From Chlorops oryzae (Eukaryota > Arthropoda > Insecta > Diptera > Chloropidae), in the NCBI GenBank assembly GCA_020466095.1, contig CM035806.1:168425371-168489370 (forward strand): a DNA stretch of 64,000 nt. Reading direction: 5' to 3'. Under the pieces are notes generated by a model, which had not been told where the DNA came from, did not search any database, and was given only the letters and a program-made list of their open reading frames with translations. Each line of letters opens with the position of its first letter. Position 1 is the stretch's first letter. Of this stretch, positions 13,201-27,200 are shown in pieces. The position numbers and the translations under genes are program-made.

Positions 13201-15943
13201 ATGTTTTTGCTATAGCTGGACTTGTTGTCGTTGTGTTGTTGTTGTTGTTGTTGTTACATTCAAAGACGCAGCAGAAGAAGTAATAACAGCAACATTGTCG
13301 TTTTCATCATCGTTTTGATTTTGCGGTGGAGTTGAGCCAGCTATTTCCTCGGGAATCGCCTCACAGCTGACGCGCATATCTTTGGTATACTGTACAGACT
13401 TTTTCTTCTGACTCGCCTGCGGTAATGGCTGCGCCGAATGAATATCTAGCCCACCAACAGTCACTGCCAATTCCTCGGCAATGCTTTGCGAATCCGATTT
13501 GGCAGCAGGCGGCTCTCCGGAAAGCGGTGGCGGCTTCGAGGCCAAAAAAGTGTGTCGCCAGCTTGAACTCATTTCGGGACTAGAATTGACGCGCCGTACA
13601 GGATTGCGTGCACGACTGGACGTCGGATCGTCTTGGAAAGCAGCTAGAGTATCCTCATCAGCTTCGCCATCACTAACGCTTCCTGAGAGCGTATCTTTTC
13701 CTCTTTTTCCGATTGTCGTCTTTGGTATATCAATAGCAGCTGTTGAAGCGGCCGTAGAAGCCGATATCTCTTCTTGACGCTGCAAACCACGAACTTTGAT
13801 TCCACCGCCAAATGTTTTTCGTTGTTCAGCCGTTGTTTTCGACATTTTCAATAAGTAATCGCGTGAATTTTGATTTGTCTCTTGCACCGGCACAAATTCA
13901 TTTGCCATCGTGTTACTTGCCGCCGCCGCCGCCTCTATCGTCTCGACCTCCACATCGGATGTTGCCGCTTGAACAAAGTCGGGTCCAAAAACGCCGCCAT
14001 GCAATGTGGGCAAGAATAATGAAACCATATTGTGTAGCGGTAGGTCCTGGCCAAAGCAATCATTCGGTATTGGATTCTGTATACGCGTTATCCAAGAAAT
14101 ATTCCCAGTCGGTCGTCGTATAAGAATCTCGGCCCAGCCAGTGCACGAGCGCACGCAGACCTGCTGCTGAACGTTCTGTTGCTGCTGCAACTGAGATGTA
14201 GGTGATGCTGCACTCATGCTAGCAGTCGATATCGAATTCCCAAGCAAAGATGTACTACTACCACTTGTAATTCCATCGACTCCGGCGACGGCGCCAACTC
14301 CACCTCCTGCCACATCCGCAGTCGTGGCAGTGCTATTAGCCGCCGCCGTAAGTAATATCGCTTCTGGATTAGAGCCACGCCTTGAGAGTGCCTCGATAGA
14401 AGCTGTCGAACTGTTTGATGTCTGACGTTGCGTGCCAGTAGCGTGCGTTGAGGCTGCTGCTGTTGCTGCCGCCGCCGCAGCAACAGCTGCTGCTGCCGAC
14501 GTCGAAGATGACGATGAGGTGAGATCGGTGCTGCCGGCGGACTCATTGCCGCTACTATGTTGCAAACTAACTTTCGTGTAGCGTCGATGATCACCAATGA
14601 TTTCGGGTGATAAGGGTGCCATGCTGCTGCTGTCGCTACTATTTTTCGTTGCCAATAGATTTGGCGTTTTGACCATTTGGGCACAACGTTCACAAAGGCC
14701 GCTTAATGTTGGTGCCGAAGGACAGCCCGATGTCGTTACTGTAATCAAATTGTGCCCAACTAACCATGTCTGTGAGACACCATCCTTCAATAAGTAATCC
14801 ACTGCTGGTAAGCTTTAAAATATTGCATAAATAGACAAGATTAATTTAATTTAATTTTCTTTTGCTACTCAATTTAAATCATTACCGTTTGGGCAGTGCC
14901 GGACACAACGAGTAGGTATGCCGGGCTAGAAAGTCAATGCAGGTTTCAGCCAATTCCGCATGAAACGTTTTTAGATTATCATTTCTGGATGGACGCATAT
15001 CGGCATCGTTGCGCGTTGTCTGTGTATTTCGTGAGCCACGTTCGGTTAAACTTGTGCTGCGCTTACGATTCGATGAATCCTCATTTAGACTGTTAAAGTC
15101 CTGCCGGTTCGATTTGTTTATATCATCATACAGGATGCTCGTATTCGATTGAATGGACTATTCGGAGAGAGAAAAAAAAAAATCGAAATGTGAACATAGC
15201 AGATGTTTTCAAATATTGATAAGAAAAAAAAAAAAAAAAAACAAGTAAGGGTGTTATAGTCAGGCGAGCCTGACAATAGAATACCCGACACAGACACACA
15301 TGTTCAAATCATTTTTAATATCAAGAGGTGTTTAAGACCATAAGGGGCCCCCATATACCGACTTTTGATAGATTTCTTTATGAAAAATGCCCCTTTGCCA
15401 CGCCCACTTTTTCAATTTTTGTTGAACTATAATCGGAGGCTTAAAAATACGCTCAAATTTTAAGTTTCATTAAAATATTTCGAAAAAGTCCGATTTTAAG
15501 GCAGTTTTGTGATTTTTGTGACAGACCCTAGTACTGGAGGTACCCTTAAAAATGGACCGATCAAAGAAATTTTTTGGAAGGATGTGTAAGGCTTCAAAGG
15601 AAGCACAAGTGCCAAATTTCGTTCAAGTCCCATTTGAATTTCGGGTGTAGGAGACAATTTTCGAAAATCGCCCTTCTGCCACGCCCACATTTACAATTTT
15701 TGGAAATAATATTACTCTCCTTTAAATATGATCAAATATCAAAATTCATCAAAATATCTTGAAAAACTTCGATTTTAGAGCAGTTTTTGTGATTTTCGTA
15801 ACAGACCTTAGTACTGGAGGTACCCCTAAAAATGGTCCGATCGGGTCCATTCTCGAACTTAGTCTTACTCATGTCCCCGTGAGCACGCATACCAAATTTT
15901 GTCGAGACAGCTCAACTCCTTCGACAAGATACCTGTATACAGA

Positions 15944-15984
<41 letters not shown>

Positions 15985-18900
15985 TGTCTAAATCGAATCT
16001 GCTGGTGACGCTGATCATTTCTATATATATATTTTGTATGGTCTATCTCGACTGGTTCTGGGTGTTACACACAACCACACAAACGCAATATACCCTCGAC
16101 ACAGAGTGTGTCGGGTATAAAAAGGAAATATTTTCGACAAGCATATATGCTGTCACTCTTCAGACGATCTCAGCTCGTCCCTTACTACTACTACTTACCG
16201 ATATAATGTATCCCACAAAATTTTTACGCACTTCCAATTTACACTTGAGGAACCAACCCGCGATGACATGATGAGCCAGTGATACAATATAGTGATCATA
16301 ACGATAGGATTTCGTATATGGTAAGGATATAGCGAAAAAATACATGCATTGACGTGCAGTAAAATTTGTGCAAAGATGATTGGATAACAGGCTTAATACT
16401 GCAATTGGAAGGTAGCAAAGAAAAACAAAAAAAAAAAAATTAGAAAATAATAAATACGATTGAAGAGGATTTTATGTATTATCTATCGTTAATGCTTACT
16501 CGAAAGGAACTCCAGAACGGGCATTGCAACGGTGGAAGTATCGGACATTTTTGTCATTTTCAATAATATATCAGGCAGAGAACGCATAAGAGCTTCTGGC
16601 ATCTCCAAAATGATCGTTGTCATAGTATTGATGCAAATGTTAGCCGTGCCCGAGAATATGCCCTGTACCAATGACGATATGATATTCTGATGATGTATTT
16701 TCTGCATTGATTGATGATACGTTACCAGCGATGCAATCGCTGGTAAAATCAATGCATTCAATTCATGCGTTGTCGGTTTATAAGATAGATTAAGCGATTT
16801 ATTGCCATCCATGAAGATTTTGAAGAGCGCCGTTGCTAGCGACTCAATATCGTTGCCATAGATGAGCGCTTTATTTTGTAAAATTTTCGGTAGTTCTTTG
16901 AGGACCAATTGAAATATTTGATAGTCTACAAAAAAATTTAGAATGAAAATATAGCAAAACGAATTAATGAATTTGATCATTGATCAGTGATCTTACCTCG
17001 ATCGCATTCCAAGCTACGAACAATTATCTTACAAGCGCGCCTAATCGAAATGGTCGTAAAATGTGACGCTAGCAGCATATCGTTCGTTGCAGTTGGTGCG
17101 CCTGGCAATTGTGTTAGTATTGTGTGACGCTGATTTTGTACGACCATGCCGTGAAGTGGTAAACTCGAATCAATGCCAAGGTAGTAACTAAATTTCACAA
17201 TATCCCCGTTCGAGGCATCCGGATATCCGATATGATAACCAGCGTTGGCGCGCGCTTTCAGCATCCAACTCAAGATCTACAATGTCAAAGAAGAACACAT
17301 TGATTAATTGGGAGTTTTTTTTTTTTTTCTATGGATATATAAATTCACTTATTTTACCTTATAACGGACAATGTTCGCGTGTTCGAATACTCGTGGTTTA
17401 TCATAATGTTGTTCCAAGTGTGCAATGAGAATATTAAATATCTTAATAGCATGACACGATGGCAAACGATGAAGCTTTATTATGAAGACCTCAATCAAAC
17501 CGTCGACGGTAACGATGACATCAAAGATTTCGGCTTCCGATTTAATAATTCCACCACTAGCTGCCAATCCTGTTGAGCCGCCGCTCAACGACGTTGACGA
17601 CGACAACAATTGAGCATTGTCATCTGGGATATTATTGTGCTGCTGTTGATATGATTCGAATGGGCGATTGATCAATTTTTCCAATATATCGAGCAGTTCG
17701 CCGCACCGTTTCGTATCGCAATGACGAGCAAAATCGATCAACGCTTTAGCGACTGCAACACGAACTTGAAGATCGGGCTCCATCGTTATCTGTCCAAAAT
17801 ATTTGATTACAACTCTTTCGAGAATCTCCTCCTCGTAGCATGATCGATTTAAATCCATTATTTGCATTAGACATTGAATCGTTTTGATCCGTACATTCGT
17901 ATTTTTCATACGATAAAATCTTTCGACGAATTCTTTTAGAGCGCGCAGCCATTCTGGTCGTGTTGCGGTTACCTTCGAACAATAATAGTCGATCAATTGC
18001 AATACGGATGCCTCTGGACGTCGCTCACAAACGCGTTCGATGATATTGTATATGCGATCGACGTTGCCCAAAATTTGCGATTTCTCATGCTGCAGCAGCT
18101 GCTCAATGCAATCGATTGTATCGTGGAAATTTTTTTGCAAATGTTGCAGACGTTCCGGATCTATGTTGATGCTCTCTTAAGGTGGTACAAAATTTGTTCA
18201 AGAAAATAACCAAAATAATAGTATTAAAAATAAATAAAATATTTAAATATTTTTTCAATTTCGTACTCGATCATTTTATAGAATGCTATTCGCCACGGTC
18301 AAGCATGCTCAACTGTCCTTTATAGAAATATTAAAAAAAAAATAAATAAAAATTAAGTAAATAAATATAACTATAAGTCGCCTCTTAAAGACGAAAATCA
18401 GCGGTAATAACTCCAACACATAGTTTCCTAAACATAACCTCCAATAAGAAATACGGACAGCAGTAAGTAAGTATGTACAATAACATTTGTTTGCAATACA
18501 AGCTTACAAGTGGCAAATGTCATGTTGTGGATTATGAAATATTAAAGGAATCTTATTTTGGAAAACTGAATCGCATGTACTAGGGTACGTTGTCTAGATG
18601 TCTAGTGGAACGGGAAAATGAGTCAAAAGAATTACAACAAATGATAGAGGAGGAGTCACATTAGAATCGATTTGAAATTGTCTCGATGAAATCGAAATCG
18701 GAATCGAATCGATTCCGACAAGTATCGATTTCCATGACACTTTTCATAGTAAAGATTTGAGAATATGTAGCGACTAATGTTTAAAATTGTTAAATAATTA
18801 ATATTATTTTCTAAGTAACTAACATATATATTCGCTAAGCAATCAAAAAGTAATTTCGAAAATTGGTGTACAAAAAATCTTCGACTTATATCGCCGGAGG

Positions 18901-21900
18901 CAGATGAACTAGCTAAGAAGGGCACTATGCTTACTACATAGTACATTATTTGGCAACTCGCTTGCCACTATAAAACTCAGAATTAAACAGGAATATTTTG
19001 CCCGTGCAAATGCCCAATGGATAAGAGACCGCTCCTGCATTATAGCTCGCCAGACATGGACGTCTCTGAATAAGAAACGCTCACAGCAGCTCCTGAGACT
19101 AAATAGTAGATCCATTAACCTAGTGGTCTCCATTCTTACTGGCCACTGCCTCTTTGGCAGGCATGCGGCGAGACTGGGGGTTCCACACAACGATTTTTGC
19201 CGCTCATGCGGCTCTGAAGAGGAGGAGGAAACGGTCCTCCACCTGATGGGTCAATGCCCCGCTCTCGCAAGGAGTAGGCTCTCCCTTCTGGGGTCGCTAT
19301 TCTTTTCCAGCTTAACCGAACTCTCTGAACTGAAATTGTCGGATATAGTGACGTTCATAAGGAAGTCTTCTTGGCTTCCCAATACTTTATAAGGGGTAAT
19401 AGTGTCTTTCGTGGTACCACAACGGGCCTCTTTTGTGCCTAAGTGAGCATATGGCTGCACCTCCTACCTACCTACCTATCGCCGGAGGTAGGACCCAACG
19501 ACAGTCTGGCTATAACAATTAACTCAGTCACATAAAGAACTCTTGACCGATTTCCCGAATTAAGGAATATACCGAGAAGTGGATCACGATAGATAACGAA
19601 AAATAAAAAACCTGAATAAAAAGAAGATCCAATCGATTTGCACATACCGTAGTAGTAGATATTATTCACAATGGTTGACATTATATCGCATATTCGGTCC
19701 CAATTGATTTCGGACAAATCAGTTTTATAGTTGTTTATCACTTTCCGTACACTCAAAATGACTTCGTATGTAACAATCTCTTTTCGGCTTTCAAGCGCCT
19801 ATAAAAAAAAAAAGGAACATCAAAATGAAATTGATCAATGCTTGAGAAGACGCATCAACACAATGCATATAGGTCTTACGTGCAGAAAACTCGTCAAAAC
19901 CGTCGTTGCGTAAAATGTCGACGGCACCTGAAAGATCACATTGGAGCCGAATACACTCATATTAAGATGGAAGACTGCACCACGTAATAATTGCTGATCC
20001 TCATAGAGGCTGCGATCATTTAAAATGTTACACATCATTTGCATGGAATGATAGCCTAATTGTGTACCCAACAAGTTCTTCATTATCTGGAAAAAACAAT
20101 AGAAATGATTTAATAATTTATTTTTTATTATACCCTATTATTTTTTTTTTATTATGACAGAAAACAATAAAGGATTGCCACAAATAACCATGATCGAATC
20201 TCGATACTCGTAACCATAATATGTATGCAAGAAATTCTAGCGAAAAGTACCCAAATGGAAAGGTAGACGTAGACGGAGACGTTCACCAAAGAGACAATAA
20301 TTTTTTCTCCTTCATTGTGGACTTCCGCCTGGAAGAGAGATCAAGGAACAGGAGTATCTTATTTGGGAGCCGCCAAGAGTGCCCGGCGCAAAGAGAAATA
20401 ATCGCCTGAGGGAGCGGTACAGAACTGCAGCGTTCATGGTTTTATATTTAATGGTAGAGATTTCTTGGGAATTTTTATGTAGATCAAAAGAAAGTTACAT
20501 CAAATATTTTTTTATCCATAGAAATATTAAAATTAATTCTCTTTTTTTTTCTTCATCTTTTTCATTAATCCCCCTCCAAGAAGAACATCCAAAGAGAAAT
20601 GAAAAAAATATTGACAAAGCAGTTTAAATTTCCGAGCGTGCCGTGTAGCTTATAGCTTTTTTTTTTTATTATACAGGGTGTTCCATACTCAATGGATCAA
20701 AAAAAAGGAGGTGATAGGGGGAACCCATACAAGCAAAAAAATTGTATGGAAAGGGGGGTCCATCTTGCACTCGTAAGGAGCTAGAGGAGCGGAAAGAATT
20801 CGACTAAATTGGTGAGCATACTTTTAGGCGGATATGTCAAACTAAAACACTATTCAGAAATTTTTAAATTTCTTAGATTTTTCTTTTTCTCATGCTGCCT
20901 AAAAGTGTGCTCAATAAATTTGATTAAAATAACATTTCTGGGAGTCAAAAATACAAAATAATTATTTTCAAACCTTAGTTTTGCATTGACTGTGAAACTT
21001 TTTTTTAGCAACCATGGTATCAAATTGAAGAGAAAAACTCAAAGTTTTCGAAAAGAGAAAAAAAGAAGAGGCCCGATCGTATTTCTTTTGAATTAAATCA
21101 CACTATTTTAGGCTTAGATGGTGGTACCAGAGAAAACGGAGTTGAATTATTTAAAATCGTAGTATGCAGTGTTAACGGAAAACCGCCAAGCTTTTCATAT
21201 CATATGTGATTTTGAATTTACGCCCTGTAAGTGAGGAGCACCAGTGAAAAAACCAAAATATTGTTTTTTGCATGTAACTCCTCAGGGGTTCATTTGCGAC
21301 CCCCCCTGCCATACGATTTTTGGTCCGTCTGGATCCTCCCCCTATCACCCCCTTTTTTTTTTGTTCCATTGAGTATGGAACACCCTGTATAAGCTTAGCT
21401 GTTTGTACGGAGACGGAGAGAATCGCTTGCAATCGAACATATTTTACATTGAGCTACGATAGGCTATGACAATAAAACTTGGAAATTCATATGAATCTCG
21501 ATGATCCGATATTTCGATATATCTGGAAAATCAGTTTAATTTTTACCTCCTGGTAATATACTTAATTTCTTTCTATTATCCATGATTCTAATCACCTCCT
21601 TACTAATAGAAATATCTGAATTTATATTAACGGCAGTAAAGGGTTAAAAAAAATATACATATGTGTATATAGAAATATTAAAAAACAATACAGTCGAAGA
21701 AACTCTCTATAACGAACTCCAAGGGACCGGAAAAAAATTACTTACAGATAGAAAGAGAAGGCACTAAAAATTTAGCGAAAAAGCCTTTCGAAGATTCGCT
21801 ATAGAGGTGTTCGTTATGGAGAGTGTGTTCGACTGTACATACAATTCGCATCTTATTTTCGCCCGATTTTAAATTGCAATTGGTGTGGGTTAAATAGAAT

Positions 21901-24205
21901 AAATTTGGTTTGTAGCGCCCTCGAAAATCTCATATGACCAGCATGACCGCATTCTTATCAAGCTTTTGAAAATCAACCGAACCGCTGCATGCGCTCAGCG
22001 TATACAATCGCGTTCACTGATCTACACTTGCTGAGACTTCAAGAAAGAGAAGGTGAAAGAAAGACACAATTTTGTTTTTTTTTTTTTTTTTTTGAGGAAA
22101 TAGTGTGAAAACGAATAAAGAAAATAGAAATTATTTTTTGTTTCTCTTCGAAACGAATTACATTTAACTGTGCATCTGGGAATGTTGCAGTTAGAGAGCT
22201 AGTTTTAAAAAACGAAAAAAAAACAAGAAGAAAAAGTAAAATCAAATACCTGTTATAATATGTAATGAACATTTCATTTATCTCAAAGCTTAAAGGTCAA
22301 GTAAGTAGAATAAAACCCATCGATCGGATCGGATCGATATTTGAAAATTTTTGTAAGAAATATTAAAAACGATCATCGGTTTTTAAAGCAGCTAAATTCA
22401 TTTTGATCAACGGGATGGAGATGGAAACGAATAAAAGATGTGCTGATTCTTCCGATAACAGTGCGATAATCGATACGGTTAGATCGAGACAAAAGCGTAT
22501 CTGTTGCGTGGGCATGTGCGTTCTAGATATTATTCATGTATGTAATAGTTATCCAATCGAAGATACGGATAAGCGTTGCCAAAATGGTTACATGCAACGT
22601 GGTGGCAACGCATCGAACAACTGCACTGTACTTCGTGAGCTCGGTTATGAGAATATTGAATTTCTTGGCATGATGAGTACAGCGAAAGGTTTTGAATTTC
22701 TATTCAACGATTGTGACAAACGTAATATCTTCTATGGAAATTGTCCAACCGTCGAGCAGAGTCCACCGTTTTCATCTGTCATTCTGGTCGAGAACAACGA
22801 CTCACGTACGATCATACATTCGAATTCGAATTTTCCGATTTTGAAATATCAACATTTTGTCCGAATATGCGATGAATTGGAAAACTATCGTTGGATTCAT
22901 TTTGAAGGACGAAATCCGGAGGAAAATCTACGTATACAGAATGACATAATTGCATATAATGAACGTTCACGAAACGAGACAAAACATCGAATTACAATAT
23001 CCATCGAATTGGAAAAGATTTTAGAAGAGAATTTCGTTTTGGCCCATGCAGCAGATTATATATTCCTTGGTAAAGAGTTAGCCACGCATATGGGTTGGCT
23101 TGATCCGAAAGCAGCTGTTTATGGTTTAAAAAATTGGTTAAAGCAAAACGAATGCTCTGCTAGTCCCGTTCCCGTTCCTTCCGCAATAATATGTCCATGG
23201 GGTGCGACTGGCGCCAGTTCTCTGGATGCAAACGATAATTATGCGTTCTCCACATCAAAGCCACCCAATAAAATTGTAGATGCACTTGGTGCCGGTGATA
23301 CGTTCTGTGCGGCGACAATTTATGCAATTGCTGCCCTGAATATGCACCTCAGTGCTGCAGTTGACTTTGGCAATTATTGTGCTGGTGCCAAGCTCGGACT
23401 TTATGGCTATGATGGCATTGCCGAAAAGGTCAAAGATATCGTAACAAAAGTGAAAACGTAGAATTAAGAAGTAGGAATTAATAACAAAAAAAAAAAAAAA
23501 AGTTTTATATTAAAAATGTGTTCTTGTTTAAGGGGCTGTTTCCACTACAGACGCATTTAGCATTTTTCAGCATTTTTAAAAAATGCTCAAAAATGCGGCT
23601 TTGAATTACATGTAATTGTTGTTGTTCTTCTTAAAACAGCATTTTTCAGCATCTTGAGAAAATGCGATAAAAATGCTAAAAAAAACCGTCTAGTTTTCAT
23701 TGATATTTTCTTCAAATTTTTAACATTTCAAAGCCTACTTCAAAGAATTCAAATATTTTTCCGAACAAAAATTAAAATTTTCACAAAATGCTAAATGCCA
23801 GTTTCGTAACGTTCGTCAACGAGGTAACATAGGACTCGTTTACGTCCGGGCCGGGCTCAACGTTTGAAATTTTCGCCATCTTGAATTTGTGCTGACGCCG
23901 GTCATATAAAACGGAAAATTAAATTTTAAAAAAAACCAAATTAAAGTGTCGAAAGAGTGTCAAGGAGGAATATAAGTACTCAATGGCACTCAATTCGCAC
24001 TAAAGCTACTATCTAAATATTCTTGGCGGCGGCCATTTTGATCATTTGCCTGTACTCCGTCTGAGGGCGGTGGTGAAGGGGAAATCACGCATCTATTCGT
24101 ACATATAAGGATCAGAGCCTGACGTCGGTCATTAAAACGAAGATTTAACATTCAAAAAGTTTAACCTGGCATATGTGGACCTTACTGTGTCCCAGCCATT
24201 AATTT

Positions 24206-24239
<34 letters not shown>

Positions 24240-27200
24240 GCTAAATGCGAAACGCAGTGGAAACGGGTCTAGCATCTTTAAAGATGCAAATGCTAAATGC
24301 GGTGTAGTGGAAATAGCCCTAAGGCCATAAGGCCATATATTAATGCCTTTAATAAGATAAATAAAATAAACAAAATTTCATTAACTCGTCGTTTAAACGT
24401 GATCAACGAATATGTACAGATAAAATGTTTCTATATGAGGGAAAGGGAAAATAAAGTTGAAAACAGCTTTGCTTCGTGGAAATAATATGACCGGATACAC
24501 CTTAATTGACGATATACAACAAAAAAAAAAAAAAAAAAAAAATTATTCCAATTTGTGATGAATGACTGAAGAAAACCAATTAGCTCATGTTAGACATGGA
24601 ATGATAAAACTCAAGCAAATTTATGATTGCATGAAAATCGAAAGCGAACTTTACCGAAGCGAATTTTCTAAACAATCTGGATACATTAGGTCAACACGAA
24701 ACGGTAAAACGCCCTACTTTCTATGGATCAAACTAATCAACGGCGAGAGACCCCGATTACATTGGAGAAGATCTTTAAAGATTTACGCGATTCTAAAGGA
24801 ATAAGTAGTTATATTCAATGTGCTCTACTTAAGTATATGAACTGCAGTACTTTCAATAATTTTTTTTTATTCTTAAGGGGGTCTTCTCATTGAGCAACTT
24901 TTTTTTCGACTTTTTTTTTTTTTTTTGCATTTATTTATAGCTTGGGTAGTTGTGAATATGCCCTCTAAAAGGATTTTTTGAAATTCGAAATAGTTTAGAG
25001 GATATAGCCTTCTTTGTCGAGCAAGATCTGCGCTAAAACGAGTAATTTTTGCGTTGCTTCAAACTTTAAACGCGTTTATCTCGAAACCACGTTTTTCGAA
25101 CTGGCGGCCATGATATCTCCAGTTCAAATTGAACCGATTTTCATGAAACAAAGTGGAATCGACGCAGAATTGTCACCATTCTCGGGTGAACCTCGACCAT
25201 AATTTTAAAAAATTTTTTACTATTTTTTTTTTACACTAAACTACAAAAAAAAAAAGCCCGAAATTGAAATTTTTTTTTGAATGGCCGCCATTTTGTCAAA
25301 AAAAATCACAAAATTAAGCTTGAGGTTCACCCGAGAATTACATCTATACTGATTATAACCCCGTTTTTTTTTTTCCATTTCGGACGCTCCGGAGACCCGG
25401 AATCGTGACCTTTTTTTTCACCACCAACTTTGAAGTCTCATTACTTTTTGAACAGCCCACGTATCGAGGCAAAAAAAAATTTTTTTTATTTACTTTGAAC
25501 CTTTTGTAATACAATAAATAAAAAAAAGTTTTCAATTATTCTTTGCGTTTTCAAATAAGAATTTTTTTAAAAAGGGTCCAAAAAACGGGTTTTCAATGAG
25601 AAGACCCCCTTAAAGATTTAAGATTCTAAAGGAATAAGTAGTTATATTCAATGTGCTCTACTTATATGAACTGCAGTACTTTCAATAATTTTTTTATATT
25701 CTTAATGAATTCAGCATGTTATGAATTCAAATAAAAATATTTAAAAAATTCGACCGATCGACAAAAAAAGCGTAAAACATAACACAGGACAAAAGAAACC
25801 CCCCATATTTGATACTAAAAAAAAAAACTATGTACAAAACTTTTTAAGTTTCCCTTAATTTTTCGAAGAAGACAAACTTTTGAATGTGCCTAAAATGGCG
25901 TCACAAAAGCGAAGGGTATAAAACCTTGCTTCTGAAGAATGTCAATTTAAATGTAGCTAGTAAATATTCCAAAACATCTTACTATTAAGAAGAGTGATTA
26001 TGGTTATTGAAGTGATAACACCAGATATGAATTTCAATACGATCCGAAGCTTTGTTAAAACGTCGATGCGACATAAAAACGACTGCTGATCGATTTTCAG
26101 CTTTAGTTGATATATATTTCCGGAAGAAATTTTCCATAGAAAATACGAGTAAAAGAAAAAGAAATACGTATTGCATTCAATTGGATCCAAATCTAAAAGA
26201 AAAAGAATTCAAATGAAACGTAAGTTCTGAAGGGATAAAAGTCAGTCAGTCAGTCATCCTTGAGGTATGGGGATCTTTAATGCACAGAATATACATATAT
26301 ATATATCCAATATGATGTGTAAAGGGCAAATAGAGATCCAAGAAACTATATTAATTCAGGATAAATCAAAATGTGGGGTTTCAAGTCTCATTGTCTCTTC
26401 TATCCCTTACAGAATTTCTTTTTTTAACATTGGCTGTTCTAAGTCAAACCTCAGCTGAACAGCTAAATGGAAAACAGGTAAGTGCGTCATAATTCTATAT
26501 GGTTGAAATTTTAAAATTCATATTCTCTATTGAAAAAAAAGCTCGATATTTCACCGGATATATGCGAATCCAAGCCGAATTGGTCATTGATACCGCATCC
26601 AAGCGATTGCGAAAGATTCTATCTCTGTGCCAATCGTGTACTTGAGGAATATACGTGCATTGAAAATTATCATTTCGATCAGGAACTACAACGTTGCGTA
26701 CGTGGTTCATGTTCGTCGAAGATTGAAGCAACAGAATGCCCAAATTGGGTACGACGCTTCAGAGGCAATTGTCATTTATATGAAGTATGCCATAATAATA
26801 TTGGTAATTATAGTCTAGAGACTTGTCCCAAAGGTAGTTACTTTCTTGAATCATTGGGGGCATGTTTACCGATACCGCCAAACGAGGATACACCCCAATA
26901 TATATGCAGTTGCATTGTCCAATCTTATATGGTTATTAAAAATCCTGATGACTGCGGTAGCTTCTATATGTGTATCGATGGAAAAGCTGAACTACAAAGT
27001 TGTGGACCTGAAGATTTCTTCAATGAATTTCTCAATGCGTGCGTACAAGATTTGAATGGTGTTTGCAAGTATAGACCAGAAGTCACACAGGAAATGCTAG
27101 ATATTTGTTCCAACCACACCAATCAGACCGAAGAAACGCCTTATCCATTGCTATATCCAGATAACAGAAGTTGCACCAGATTCTTTATGTGCCTTGATGT

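Noticed and set aside
26371..26412. ATG TGG G at 26371 as the start of the chitin-binding protein
   Set aside because: It would need a 35-nt intron, too short for flies; the 26213 start has a better donor and a normal 193-nt intron.
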